A stretch of DNA of 64,000 nucleotides from Streptomyces sp. NBC_01408 (GTDB lineage Bacteria; Actinomycetota; Actinomycetes; Streptomycetales; Streptomycetaceae). A model generated the notes under the pieces. It made no database searches and was not told the origin of the DNA. It saw only the letters and a program-made list of their open reading frames with translations. The stretch lies in assembly GCF_026340255.1 (NCBI RefSeq), contig NZ_JAPEPJ010000001.1, positions 682,001-746,000 of the forward strand. Direction: 5' to 3'. Positions 16,712 to 25,333 of this stretch are shown in pieces (the first letter of the stretch is position 1; every line of letters begins with the position of its first letter). The translations under genes and the position numbers were made by a program.

Positions 16712-17965
16712 GTGTCTGCCAAAAAGACCGCGCTGACGGTCCTTTCCGCCGCGCTGCTGGTCCCCGCGATGCTCGTGGCGCCCGCACACGCCGCGCCGCC
16801 GCCCTCCGCGCCGCCGGCCGACGGGAAGGGCCAGCCGGCGAAGGCCCCGGCGGCGCCCGCGCCCCCGGTGTCGATGTCCACCGTCGGCGGCTCCCTGCTC
16901 GGCCAGCCGGGCACGCAGGTGAACCTGCTGCCGGGTGCCCCCGCCCTGCCGACGAGCCTCACCGGGCGGTCCTGGATCGTGGCGGACGCGGAATCGGGCG
17001 AGGTCCTGGCCGCGCACAACGCGCACTGGCGGCTCCCGCCGGCCTCCACCATGAAGATGCTCTTCGCGGACACCGTGCTGCCCAGCCTCCCCAAGGACCA
17101 GGTCCACAAGGTCACCGACGAGGACATGGAGGGCGTCGGTCCGGGCAGCAGCCTGGTCGGGGTCAAGGAGGACCACGAGTACAGCGTCCACGACCTGTGG
17201 CTCGGGGTGTTCCTGCGGTCGGGGAACGACGCCGTGCACGTACTTTCGGCCATGAACGGCGGCATCGACAAGACCGTCAAGGACATGCAGGCGCACGCCG
17301 AGGAACTCCAGGCCCTGGACACCCATGTGGTCTCCCCCGACGGGTACGACTCCCCGGAGCAGGTCTCCAGCGCGTACGACCTGACCCTCATCGCCCGTTC
17401 GGGGCTGCAGAAGCAGGACTTCCGGGAGTACTGCGGCACGGTCGAGGCCAAGTTCCCGGGCCTCCAGGAGTCAGGGAAGCCGCGCGACTTCTTCGAGATC
17501 CAGAACACCAACAGGCTGATGACGGGCGCGGGCGGCATCTCCCCCTACAAGGGCATCGCCGGAGTGAAGAACGGCAACACCACCATGGCCGGCTCCACCT
17601 TCACCGGAGCGGCCCAGCAGGGCAAGAGGAAGCTGCTGGTCACGGTGATGAACCCGGGCGCGGGCGGGGCCAACTCGGTGTACGAGGAGACCGCCGCGCT
17701 CTTCGACTGGGGCTTCGCGGCGGCGGGGAAGGTCAAGCCGGTGGGTGAACTGGTGCCGCCGAAGGGCGCGGACACCACCTCCCACGGCTCCCCCGCCCAG
17801 TCGCACGAGAACAACCCGTCGGCGAACGGTGCCGGGGCGGGCGGCGGGGCAGGAACCGCACTCGGCGTGGCGGGCGGGGCGCTGGCCGTCCTGGCGGGCG
17901 GCGCCTTCGTGGTGAACCGCCGCTGGCCGCGCGGCCGCCGGAGCCGGGGCGACGAGCTGGTCTAG
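16712..17965 (+). CDS. D-alanyl-D-alanine carboxypeptidase (S11 family)
   Basis: A 417-residue low-molecular-weight penicillin-binding protein that trims pentapeptides of peptidoglycan outside the cell. It has a Sec signal peptide ending near APAHA, a Pro/Ala linker and the catalytic domain, with the SxxK motif STMK at 112-115 and SGND at 170-173. The third motif, usually KTG, reads KNG (286-288). A Gly/Ala-rich linker, one C-terminal membrane helix (GVAGGALAVLAGGAFVV) and a basic tail give a sortase-independent anchor. The GTG start is used here. It converges on brkB with a 10-bp gap. Confidence 0.93.
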   Translation: MSAKKTALTVLSAALLVPAMLVAPAHAAPPPSAPPADGKGQPAKAPAAPAPPVSMSTVGGSLLGQPGTQVNLLPGAPALPTSLTGRSWIVADAESGEVLAAHNAHWRLPPASTMKMLFADTVLPSLPKDQVHKVTDEDMEGVGPGSSLVGVKEDHEYSVHDLWLGVFLRSGNDAVHVLSAMNGGIDKTVKDMQAHAEELQALDTHVVSPDGYDSPEQVSSAYDLTLIARSGLQKQDFREYCGTVEAKFPGLQESGKPRDFFEIQNTNRLMTGAGGISPYKGIAGVKNGNTTMAGSTFTGAAQQGKRKLLVTVMNPGAGGANSVYEETAALFDWGFAAAGKVKPVGELVPPKGADTTSHGSPAQSHENNPSANGAGAGGGAGTALGVAGGALAVLAGGAFVVNRRWPRGRRSRGDELV

Positions 17966-17975
17966 CGAGACACCC

Positions 17976-18926
17976 CTAGGGCCTGGCGGGCGCCGCTCCC
18001 GGGTCCTGGTCGGGGCCGGATACCGGGTCCTGGGCCGGGGCGGGCTCCGGGGGATCCTCGGCGCCGTCCCCGTCGGCGTCGTCGCGCGTCGCCGTCCAGG
18101 AAGCGACGAACAGCAGCAGCTTGGCCGTGAAGTTGATCCACAGCAGCAGGGCGATCGGCACGCCGAAGGCCCCGTACATGCTCTTCGCGGCCACCTCCCG
18201 CATGTAGCCGCTGAGCAGCAGCTTCAGCAGTTCGAAGCCCGCCGCGCCGATGAGGGCCGCCTGGATCAGGCGGCGCCGCGACGGCTGGACGCCGGGCAGC
18301 AGGGTCAGCACGTAGAGCAGCAGCAGGAAGGCGGCCAGGACGCCGACGATGAAGGCCCCGGTGCGCAGCAGCGCGCCGCCCGCGCCCTCGCGCGGGATGC
18401 CCAGCCATGCGGCGGACTTCCCGACCGCGCTGGCCCCGAAGACCGAGGCGGCGGCCGAGGCCAGGCCGACGGCGCCGAGGCCGAGGAGGACGAGGCCGTC
18501 CTTGCCCTTGCGGACGATGGGGTTGCCCTGGTCCTCGTCGTCCTTCTCCCACACCGCGAGCAGGCAGTCGCGCATCGAGCCGATCCAGCCGATGCCGGTG
18601 AAGAGCAGGATCACGCCGGCGACGAGGCCGACGGTGCCCGCGTTGGCGACGAGCCCGTCGAGGTCGAGCTGCTCGGAGATGCCGGGGACCTGTTCGGAGA
18701 GGTTCTTCTGGAGCGTGTCGAGCTGTTCCTGGCTGAGCAGTGCCGCGCCGACGGCGGCGGCCACGGTGATCAGCGGGAAGAGCGCGAGGAAGCTGATGAA
18801 GGTGATCGCGGCGGCCAGCCGGGTCCAGTGCACGCGGTCGAGGCGTTCGTAGGAGCGCCACGCGTGCGTCCGCATCAGCCGGGCTGCCAGTGGCCCGATC
18901 ACCGGAGTCTTCGTCAGCCAGTCCAT
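17976..18926 (-). CDS. YihY/BrkB family inner membrane protein
   Basis: A 316-residue polytopic membrane protein of the YihY (formerly 'ribonuclease BN') family. The family signature WTRLAAAITFISFLALFPL lies near residue 35, and five or six helices follow, with GYMREVAAKSMYGAFGVPIALLLWI towards the end. The acidic, Pro-rich C-terminal tail is not conserved. I chose the ATG at 18926 (MDWLTKTPVIG). A longer reading from 19001 would begin inside the right end of the tnpB element, with GGGGAGG touching the ATG, and is unlikely to be native. The element insertion has replaced whatever lay upstream, so its promoter must lie within 18927-18994 or in the element. Confidence 0.85.
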   Translation of the reverse strand: MDWLTKTPVIGPLAARLMRTHAWRSYERLDRVHWTRLAAAITFISFLALFPLITVAAAVGAALLSQEQLDTLQKNLSEQVPGISEQLDLDGLVANAGTVGLVAGVILLFTGIGWIGSMRDCLLAVWEKDDEDQGNPIVRKGKDGLVLLGLGAVGLASAAASVFGASAVGKSAAWLGIPREGAGGALLRTGAFIVGVLAAFLLLLYVLTLLPGVQPSRRRLIQAALIGAAGFELLKLLLSGYMREVAAKSMYGAFGVPIALLLWINFTAKLLLFVASWTATRDDADGDGAEDPPEPAPAQDPVSGPDQDPGAAPARP

Positions 18927-18994
18927 GGCGTCACCGTAATTGAGCTGCCGGAAATATCCGGGATTACCTGATTCGGGGACTACGGTCGTCGATT

Positions 18995-19150
18995 TTGACA
19001 TCCTCCCCGCCGCGAACGATGGGGACTCCTGGCTCACGCTGCCTGATGGACCGGCGGTCCGTCAGGTCTTCCACGGTCGGCACCAGCCGGGTTGAGACCA
19101 GCCCGGACGAGCATCACGCGTGCGGAGTTCTTGTCCCTCGGAGAGACGGC
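18995..19150 (-). ncRNA. Predicted omega RNA (reRNA) scaffold overlapping the tnpB 3' end
   Basis: In TnpB systems the guide RNA is transcribed from the 3' end of tnpB through the right end, with the guide reading into flanking DNA. Here the scaffold would end at ...GGATGTCAA (18995), and the guide would begin AATCGACGACCGTAGT (minus strand, 18994 to 18979). The 5' limit is arbitrary. The position is inferred from the family and has not been shown. Confidence 0.5.
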
Positions 19151-20236
19151 TCCGCATGCGGTGCATGTGTACGTACGTTCGGACAGCGGCAGTGCGTGCT
19201 TGGCTCTCGCTCCGCACCGCCCGCAGTCCATGGTCGTGTGCGCCGGGTCCACGAGGTGAAGGACCCGACCATGCTTGCGCGCCATGTTGATCAGCTCGCG
19301 CTTGGTGGCCGAGATCGCCGCGTCGGCCGCCTTGCGGGCCATGGTCGACTTGGCGAGGAACCTCGGACGGAAGTCCTCCACCGCGAGCCGGTCGAAGGCC
19401 GCCACCACCCGCTTGGCCCACTTGCGTGCGGTGTCCTGCCGCTGCCGGGCGACCTTCTTGTGTGCCTTCGCAGCCTGCCGCTTCGCGTTCCGGTAGCCCT
19501 TCGAAGCGCCCTGTCCGCGCTTCGGTTTCCGGCGGGCCATCTTTCGCTGATATCCGGCCAGCTTCCCAGCCAGTTTCCTGCCGTACTCGGGATGCGGAAG
19601 GTCATGGGTGTCGCCCGTGGTGGTTGCGGTCTCCTTGACACCCCAGTCGATGCCGATCGCCGCACCCTTCGCCGGCAGTGGCTGCAGCGCGGCCTGGACG
19701 ACAAACGATGCGTACCAGTGCCCGAGGCTGTCACGGTAGACCCTCACGTTGGACGGTTCAGCGGGTAGCTCCCGCGACCACACCACCCTCAGCGATATAC
19801 CGCCCGCCAAGCACAGACGGCCGCCCTTCAGACGGAAGCCCCGACGGGTGTAGTTGAGCGTGGGATCCGCGACAGACTTCTTCTTGAACCGGGGCATCCC
19901 TGCCCGCCGCCGCATCGGCAAGCGCGCCTTGATGTCTTTCAACGCCTTGGCGCGGGATTTCGCGAAGTCCCGGATGACCTGCTGCTGCGGCACACTCCCA
20001 CCCGCGCGCAGCCACTCCTGGGCACCGCGCCAACCCGTCAGCATCTTGTCCAGCCGGGCCGGACCGCACTCCGCTGTGGCTTTGTGCGCCGCCCGCGATT
20101 CGCCAACGCACTGGTTCCACACCCACCGACAGCGGTCCCACTCACCCAACAGAGCGATGCGAGCGGAAGCCGACACGCGCAGCCGGAAGGTGTACCGGGC
20201 GTGCGCGCCCTCCCCGACCTCCGTCATGGCCGCCAT
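19034..20236 (-). CDS. tnpB: RNA-guided endonuclease TnpB
   Basis: A 400-residue IS605 OrfB-family protein that appears intact. The N-terminal wedge/REC part begins RYTFRLRVSASARIALLGEW. The split RuvC site is complete: Asp197 in GIDWGVKE, Glu287 in AVEDFRP and Asp368 in SPRDKNSAR. The target-nucleic-acid-binding zinc ribbon has its four Cys at 338, 341, 358 and 361 (CGRC...CTAC). The ATG at 20236 is used; a second in-frame ATG lies at 20227. A TAGGTT -10-like box sits just upstream, next to GGTTCGAACC. TnpB proteins cut DNA matching the element's donor junction and so keep copies in place; here no transposase accompanies it. Confidence 0.92.
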   Translation of the reverse strand: MAAMTEVGEGAHARYTFRLRVSASARIALLGEWDRCRWVWNQCVGESRAAHKATAECGPARLDKMLTGWRGAQEWLRAGGSVPQQQVIRDFAKSRAKALKDIKARLPMRRRAGMPRFKKKSVADPTLNYTRRGFRLKGGRLCLAGGISLRVVWSRELPAEPSNVRVYRDSLGHWYASFVVQAALQPLPAKGAAIGIDWGVKETATTTGDTHDLPHPEYGRKLAGKLAGYQRKMARRKPKRGQGASKGYRNAKRQAAKAHKKVARQRQDTARKWAKRVVAAFDRLAVEDFRPRFLAKSTMARKAADAAISATKRELINMARKHGRVLHLVDPAHTTMDCGRCGARAKHALPLSERTYTCTACGAVSPRDKNSARVMLVRAGLNPAGADRGRPDGPPVHQAA

Positions 20237-20561
20237 GGTTCGAACCTAGAGCCGCAGCCTGCCTCGCACCCCGGAACCCCGACACGCCACCCGAACGAGT
20301 GACCGATCCCACGAATGACTCGGGCATGAGGCCGTGCATCTGTCAGAAGCCGCCGCCAGCACTCGCGCGCCTCCGAGGATCCACCGGCAGCCGGATCGCC
20401 TGCCCCGGCCGCGCCACGCGAGAAGCCGGATTCTTCCGCAGCCAGAAGCCCGGGGCCACCTACGGTTACCGGGTGACATTTCATCCGACGGCTCGTCCGT
20501 TCCATGCCCTGGTCCTGCGCAGGCTCAGGTTCCGCACCCGCCAGGTCCTGCGGCCGCTCCG
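20237..20561. other. Non-coding region with the unresolved left end of the tnpB element
   Basis: This 325-bp stretch holds the tnpB promoter area and an unknown length of element left end, then native sequence before the RNA-ligase-like gene. I found no tnpA remnant and no hairpin clear enough to set the boundary. Confidence 0.4.
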
Positions 20562-21158
20562 TCAGGAGGGCTGTACGGTCGCCTCGGCCGAGGTGGCGGT
20601 GGGTGAGTTCAGCTGCGCCGGGACACCGGCCGGCCCGGTCCCGAACGGGTACTCGCGCAGCTTGCGCCACACCCCGTCCGAACCCTGCTCGTAGAGCGCG
20701 AAGCCTTCGCAGATCCATGCGGCGGCGTACTCGGCGAGGGTCGTGAACGCCTGGTCCATCGCCTCCTCGGAGATCCCGTGGGCGACCGTGACGTGGGGGT
20801 GGTACGGGAACGCCAGCTCGCGGCTCAGCGGCCCCTCGGGATCGCGGACCCGGCCCTGGAGCCGGGTGCAGCCCGCGGCGCCCTCGACGACCTGGACGAA
20901 GACGACCGGCGAGAGCGGGCGGAAGGTTCCCGTCCCGGCCAGCCGCATCGCGAAGGCACGGAAGGCGGCCGCGACCTCGGCCAGGTGGGCCCGGATCTGC
21001 GGAAGCCGGTCCGCGTCCACCTCGGTGGGCGGCACCAGGGTGACGTGCGTGGGGATGCCGTGCGCGGCGGCGTCCCCGAAGCCTGCGCGCAGCTCCTGGA
21101 GCTGGCTGCCGTACGGCTCCGGGACCGCGATCGAAACGCCGAGCGTTACGGTCCCCAC
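20562..21158 (-). CDS. 2'-5' RNA ligase family protein (2H phosphoesterase)
   Basis: A 198-residue protein of the 2H phosphoesterase superfamily. Both His-x-Thr motifs that form the active site are present: THVTLVPP at about 37-44 and HPHVTVAHG at about 130. The start is GTG at 21158 with GGAGGAGAG upstream. The last ~25 residues are low-complexity. The natural substrate of bacterial family members is mostly unknown; they can act on 2',3'-cyclic phosphates. It lies 84 bp downstream of trpS in the same direction, so they may be co-transcribed. Confidence 0.88.
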   Translation of the reverse strand: MGTVTLGVSIAVPEPYGSQLQELRAGFGDAAAHGIPTHVTLVPPTEVDADRLPQIRAHLAEVAAAFRAFAMRLAGTGTFRPLSPVVFVQVVEGAAGCTRLQGRVRDPEGPLSRELAFPYHPHVTVAHGISEEAMDQAFTTLAEYAAAWICEGFALYEQGSDGVWRKLREYPFGTGPAGVPAQLNSPTATSAEATVQPS

Positions 21159-21242
21159 GAGTCTCTCCTCCGCTTGTCTGATTGGGTGCTGCCGCCCCAG
21201 TGTGAGGGCACCACCCCCGGTCCCGCCAGGGCCCTCTTTCCG

Positions 21243-22256
21243 TCAGTGCTTGGCGGGCAGGAAACCGAGGCGGTCGTAGGTCTGCGCGAGCGTCTCGGCG
21301 GCGACCGCGCGGGCCTTCTCCGCGCCCTTGGCCAGGATGGAGTCCAGCGTCTCGGGGTCGTCCAGGTATTCCTGGGTGCGCTGCTTGAACGGTGTGACGA
21401 AGTCGACCATCACACCGGCCAGGTCGGTCTTCAGCGCGCCGTAGCCCTTGCCCTCGTACCTCGCCTCCAGGGCGGGGATCGTCTCGCCCGTAAGGGTGGA
21501 GTAGATCGTGAGCAGGTTGCTGACGCCGGGCTTCTTCTCCGTGTCGAAGCGGATCTCGGCCTCGGTGTCGGTGACCGCGCTCTTGATCTTCTTCTCGGTG
21601 ACCTTGGGCTCGTCGAGGAGGTTGATCAGGCCCTTGGGCGAGGAGGCCGACTTCGACATCTTGATCGACGGGTCCTGGAGGTCGTAGATCTTCGCGACCT
21701 CCTTGACGATGTGCGCGGCGGGGAGGGTGAAGGTCTGGCCGAAGCGCTGGTTGAAACGCTCGGCCAGGTCGCGGGTCAGCTCGATGTGCTGGCGCTGGTC
21801 CTCGCCGACCGGGACGGCGTTCGCCTGGTAGAGCAGGATGTCGGCGACCTGGAGGATCGGGTACGTGAACAGGCCGACGGTGGCGTTGTTGACGCCGCCC
21901 TTGGCGGACTTGTCCTTGAACTGCGTCATCCGGCTGGCCTCGCCGAAACCGGTGATGCAGTTCATGACCCAGCCGAGCTGGGCGTGCTCGGGCACGTGGC
22001 TCTGGATGAAGAGCGTGCAGCGCTCGGGGTCCAGGCCGGCGGCGAGGAGCTGGGCGGCGGAGAGCCGGGTGTTCGCGCGGAGGTCCTTGGGATCCTGCGG
22101 CATCGTGATCGCGTGCAGGTCGACGACCATGTAGAACGCGTCGTGCGTCTCTTGCAGGGCGACGTACTGGCGAATGGCTCCGAGGTAGTTCCCGAGGTGG
22201 AACGAACCGGAGGTGGGCTGGATGCCGGAGAGCGCGCGAGGACGATCAGAAGCCAT
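21243..22256 (-). CDS. trpS: Tryptophanyl-tRNA synthetase
   Basis: A 337-residue class I aminoacyl-tRNA synthetase that charges tRNA-Trp. The HIGH-type motif is HLGN (20-23), after the typical [11 protein letters not shown] start. The family blocks [28 protein letters not shown] and [20 protein letters not shown] are present, and the second signature is KMSKS. The length is standard. From memory Streptomyces carries a housekeeping and an indolmycin-resistant auxiliary enzyme; synteny suggests this is the housekeeping one. A long hairpin separates it from glyA. Confidence 0.96.
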   Translation of the reverse strand: MASDRPRALSGIQPTSGSFHLGNYLGAIRQYVALQETHDAFYMVVDLHAITMPQDPKDLRANTRLSAAQLLAAGLDPERCTLFIQSHVPEHAQLGWVMNCITGFGEASRMTQFKDKSAKGGVNNATVGLFTYPILQVADILLYQANAVPVGEDQRQHIELTRDLAERFNQRFGQTFTLPAAHIVKEVAKIYDLQDPSIKMSKSASSPKGLINLLDEPKVTEKKIKSAVTDTEAEIRFDTEKKPGVSNLLTIYSTLTGETIPALEARYEGKGYGALKTDLAGVMVDFVTPFKQRTQEYLDDPETLDSILAKGAEKARAVAAETLAQTYDRLGFLPAKH

Positions 22257-22429
22257 GGCTTCATTCTCTCAGGTGCGGGGGCGGGCTCCGGCCCGCCGCT
22301 GGCTTGATCCTTCCGCGCCGCGCCGCCGCTCCCCGTGCCGGGCCGGGGTACCGGGCGGTAGCGGCGCGGCCGGATCTTGCCTCGGCCGAGCGACCGCTTA
22401 CCAGGGCGTTCCGCTGCGCGGTGCTTCCT

Positions 22430-22515
22430 GGGCTCCGCCCAGACCCGCGCCTCAAACGCCGGCACAACCCAGCCCCGCCGGCGTTTGAGGCGCGGGGGTC
22501 CGGGGGCAGAGCCCC
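22430..22515 (-). terminator. Long hairpin made of two inverted GCCGGCGTTTGAGG repeats, between glyA and trpS
   Basis: CCTCAAACGCCGGC (22450-22463) pairs with GCCGGCGTTTGAGG (22477-22490), and the stem extends outward through CCGCG/CGCGG to GGGCTCCGCCC and GGGGGCAGAGCCC. It is probably the glyA terminator and belongs to the same intergenic repeat family seen at 30 kb, 40 kb and 55.5 kb. Confidence 0.75.
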
Positions 22516-22533
22516 CGGCAACGGCGCCGCAGG

Positions 22534-23802
22534 TCAGGACAGGGGCAGGCCCGGGGCCGGGAACTCCGCCATCAGGCCCGCGACCTCGGCCCGGATCGCG
22601 GCAAGGGCCTGCTCGTCCCCCTTCGCGGCCGCGTCCACGGCACGGGCGATCCAGTCGGCGACCTGCGGCATGTGGTCCACCCCGAGCCCGCGCGACGTCA
22701 GCGACGGCGTACCGATCCGCACCCCCGAGGGGTCGAACGGCTTGCGGGGGTCGAACGGGACCGTGTTGTAGTTCACGACGATCCCGGCCCGGTCCAGGGC
22801 CTTGGCCGCGGTCTTGCCGGGGAGGCCCTTGCCCGTCAGGTCGATCAGGATCAGGTGGTTGTCCGTACCGCCCGAGACCAGGTCGAAGCCCCGCTCCAGC
22901 AGCGCCGCGGCCAGCGCCTTCGCGTTGGCGACGACCTGGTGCGCGTACGCGGTGAAGGACGGCTGGGCCGCCTCGTGCAGGGCCACGGCGATGCCCGCGG
23001 TCGTCTGGTTGTGCGGGCCGCCCTGGAGGCCGGGGAAGACGGCCTTGTCGATGGCCTTCGCGTGCTCCTCGCGGCACATCAGCATCGCGCCCCGCGGGCC
23101 GCGCAGCGTCTTGTGGGTCGTGGTGGAGATGACGTCGACGTGCCCGGCCGGGGACGGGTGCGCACCCCCCGCGATCAGACCGGCGATGTGCGCCACGTCG
23201 GCGACCAGGACCGAGCCCGCCTCCTCGGCGATGGACGCGAAGGCCGCGAAGTCGATCGTGCGCGGGAGGGCGGTGCCGCCGCAGAAGATGATCTTCGGGC
23301 GTTCGGTCAGCGCCTGGTCGCGCACCGCGTCGTAGTCGACGAGCCCGGTGTCCTGCCGGACCCCGTACTGCACGCCCCGGAACCACGAGCCCGTCGCCGA
23401 GACGCCCCAGCCGTGGGTGAGGTGGCCGCCCATCGGCAGGGCCATGCCCATCACGGTGTCGCCGGGCTTCGCGAAGGCCAGGTAGACGGCGAGGTTGGCC
23501 GGGGAGCCGGAGTACGGCTGCACGTTGGCGTGGTCTACGCCGAACAGGCCCTTCGCCCGCTCGACCGCCAGGGCCTCGACGCGGTCGATGTTCTGCTGGC
23601 CCTCGTAGTAGCGGCGGCCGGGGTAGCCCTCGCTGTACTTGTTCTGGAGCACCGTGCCGGAGGCTTCGAGAACGGCCGCGGACACGTAGTTCTCGCTGGG
23701 GATCAGGCGCAGGGTCTGCGCCTGGAGGACTTCCTCGGCGGCGACGAAGGACGCCAGTTCGGGGTCGGTCGCGGACAGGGCGGGATGGCGGCTCGCGGAC
23801 AT
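22534..23802 (-). CDS. glyA: Serine hydroxymethyltransferase
   Basis: A 422-residue PLP enzyme that converts serine and tetrahydrofolate to glycine and 5,10-methylene-THF. Landmarks in order: LIPSENYVSAAVLEA, the KYSEGYPGRRYYEGQQNID block (about 55-73), VQPYSGSPANLAVY, ADVAHIAGLI, the PLP-lysine motif STTTHKTLRGPRG and the C-terminal VRIGTPSLTSRG. The ATG is preceded by GGAGGAG. Upstream lies a ZTP riboswitch, which fits control by one-carbon shortage. Streptomyces usually has a second glyA elsewhere; I recall this locus as glyA2. Confidence 0.96.
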   Translation of the reverse strand: MSASRHPALSATDPELASFVAAEEVLQAQTLRLIPSENYVSAAVLEASGTVLQNKYSEGYPGRRYYEGQQNIDRVEALAVERAKGLFGVDHANVQPYSGSPANLAVYLAFAKPGDTVMGMALPMGGHLTHGWGVSATGSWFRGVQYGVRQDTGLVDYDAVRDQALTERPKIIFCGGTALPRTIDFAAFASIAEEAGSVLVADVAHIAGLIAGGAHPSPAGHVDVISTTTHKTLRGPRGAMLMCREEHAKAIDKAVFPGLQGGPHNQTTAGIAVALHEAAQPSFTAYAHQVVANAKALAAALLERGFDLVSGGTDNHLILIDLTGKGLPGKTAAKALDRAGIVVNYNTVPFDPRKPFDPSGVRIGTPSLTSRGLGVDHMPQVADWIARAVDAAAKGDEQALAAIRAEVAGLMAEFPAPGLPLS

Positions 23803-23837
23803 GCGGGCTCCTCCGGGGTCGATGGGGATCGGTACCC

Positions 23838-23925
23838 CGCGAGGCCCAGGCGAGCGGCCCTGTATGCGGTCGAGCGCGCACGACTCCCCCGGAGTTGGTT
23901 CTCCGTACGCCAGTCGCCGTGCGTA
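23838..23925 (-). promoter_or_regulatory. ZTP (pfl) riboswitch upstream of glyA
   Basis: The minus strand carries the conserved aptamer blocks in order: GGCGACTGGCG (23908-23918), then the hairpin GGAGAACCAACTCC running into GGGGGAGTCG, and after a variable linker the pseudoknot strand CCGCTCGCCTGGGCC (about 23842-23856). These are the ZTP riboswitch consensus elements. Folate depletion makes ZTP/ZMP accumulate, which turns on genes such as glyA. About 40 nt remain to the ATG, including GGGGTACCGATCCCC and the ribosome-binding site, so control of translation is plausible. Confidence 0.9.
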
Positions 23926-24046
23926 CCGCCCACCTTAGCGGCCGCGTCACAGGAGAGGTTTCTGCGTCCGGCATACGAGCGACGATAAGAAGGTGACGCC
24001 ACTCTCGTCACCGGCTCACCCGGCAAGACCGACGATCGGAGACCCC

Positions 24047-25252
24047 GTGTCGACAACTGCTGATGCCATCCGCTCCGCCGACGCGCACAGCGCGCACACC
24101 TACCATCCGCTGCCCGTGGTGATCGCTACCGCCGACGGGGCGTGGATGACCGACGTGGAGGGCCGCAGGTATCTCGACATGCTGGCCGGGTACTCGGCGC
24201 TCAATTTCGGCCACGGCAACCGCCGTCTGATCGACGCCGCCCGTGCGCAGCTGGAGCGGGTCACGCTCACCTCGCGCGCCTTCCACCACGACCGCTTCGC
24301 GGACTTCTGCGCCGAACTCGCCGCGCTGTGCGGCAAGGAGATGGTGCTGCCCATGAACACCGGAGCGGAGGCGGTGGAGACGGCCGTGAAGACGGCCCGC
24401 AAATGGGGTTACGAGGTCAAGGGGGTCCCGGACGGGCACGCCAAGATCGTGGTCGCGGCCGACAACTTCCACGGCCGTACGACGACGATCGTCAGCTTCT
24501 CCACCGACCACGAGGCCCGCGACCACTTCGGGCCGTACACGCCGGGCTTCGAGATCGTCCCGTACGGGGACCTCACGGCGCTCGCCTCGGCCGTCACGGA
24601 GAACACCGTGGCCGTGCTGCTGGAGCCGATCCAGGGCGAGGCGGGGGTGCTGGTGCCGCCTGCCGGTTACCTGAGAGGCGTACGGGAACTCACGCGCGAG
24701 CGGAACGTCCTGTTCATCGCGGACGAGATCCAGTCGGGCCTCGGGCGGACCGGCAAGACCTTCGCGTGCGAGCACGAGGGGGTCGTCCCCGACGTGTACC
24801 TCCTCGGCAAGGCGCTGGGCGGCGGCGTGGTGCCGGTGTCGGCCGTCGTCGCCGACCGGGACGTCCTCGGGATCTTCCGGCCCGGCGAGCACGGGTCCAC
24901 CTTCGGCGGGAACCCGCTCGCGTGCGCCGTCGCCCTGGAGGTCATCGCGATGCTCCGGACCGGCGAGTACCAGCAGCGGGCCACCGAGCTCGGCGAGCAT
25001 CTGCACCGGGAGCTGAACCTGATGGTCGGCGGGGGCGCGGTGACCGCCGTACGCGGGCGCGGACTGTGGGCGGGCGTGGACATCGACCCCTCGCGCGGCA
25101 CGGGCCGGGAGATCTCCGAGAAGCTGATGGAGCTGGGGGTGCTGGTGAAGGACACCCACGGGTCGACGATCCGGATCGCTCCGCCGCTGGTGATCAGCAA
25201 GGAGGACCTGGACTGGGGGCTGGACCAGCTCCGGTCGGTGCTCGGCGCGTAA
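24047..25252 (+). CDS. rocD: Ornithine--oxo-acid aminotransferase
   Basis: A 401-residue class III PLP aminotransferase, interconverting ornithine and glutamate semialdehyde in arginine/proline metabolism. Diagnostic segments are MLAGYSALNFGHGNRRLI, LPMNTGAEAVETAVKTARKW, FHGRTTTIVSFSTD, the IADEIQSGLGRTGK block and the PLP-lysine context LLGKALGGG. The length matches the family. The GTG at 24047 has CGGAGACC upstream. It is divergent from glyA, so the two share a ~240-bp control region that includes the riboswitch. Among class III enzymes the ornithine assignment rests on these blocks and is good but not proven. Confidence 0.88.
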   Translation: MSTTADAIRSADAHSAHTYHPLPVVIATADGAWMTDVEGRRYLDMLAGYSALNFGHGNRRLIDAARAQLERVTLTSRAFHHDRFADFCAELAALCGKEMVLPMNTGAEAVETAVKTARKWGYEVKGVPDGHAKIVVAADNFHGRTTTIVSFSTDHEARDHFGPYTPGFEIVPYGDLTALASAVTENTVAVLLEPIQGEAGVLVPPAGYLRGVRELTRERNVLFIADEIQSGLGRTGKTFACEHEGVVPDVYLLGKALGGGVVPVSAVVADRDVLGIFRPGEHGSTFGGNPLACAVALEVIAMLRTGEYQQRATELGEHLHRELNLMVGGGAVTAVRGRGLWAGVDIDPSRGTGREISEKLMELGVLVKDTHGSTIRIAPPLVISKEDLDWGLDQLRSVLGA

Positions 25253-25255
25253 GGA

Positions 25256-25309
25256 CCGGCCGGGCGACCGGGCGGGGCCGGACCCGGCTCCACCCGGTCG
25301 CCGGGCCGG
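25256..25309. terminator. Bidirectional terminator between rocD and the convergent ATP-grasp gene
   Basis: CCGGCCGGGCGACCGGG (25256-25272) pairs with CCCGGTCGCCGGGCCGG (25293-25309) with one mismatch around a 20-nt loop. Confidence 0.75.
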
Positions 25310-25333
25310 ACCGGACCGGACCGGCCGGAGGAT

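Larger units (their letters stand above)
18995..20300 (-). mobile_element. IS200/IS605-type element carrying only tnpB (right end defined, left end not)
   Basis: The tnpB gene is followed by a right-end structure: CCCCATCG, loop TTCG, CGGCGGGG, then AGGATGTCAA (minus strand, 19024 down to 18995). This fits right ends of actinobacterial IS605-type elements, and TCAA matches the known right cleavage tetranucleotide of IS608. No tnpA is present. The left boundary given is a guess: no terminal hairpin could be fixed in 20237-20561. Confidence 0.65.

Noticed and set aside
20229..20238. tRNA T-arm-like GGTTCGAACC next to tnpB
   Set aside because: The flanks do not fold into a cloverleaf and there is no acceptor-stem partner or CCA context; it is a chance palindrome in the tnpB promoter area.
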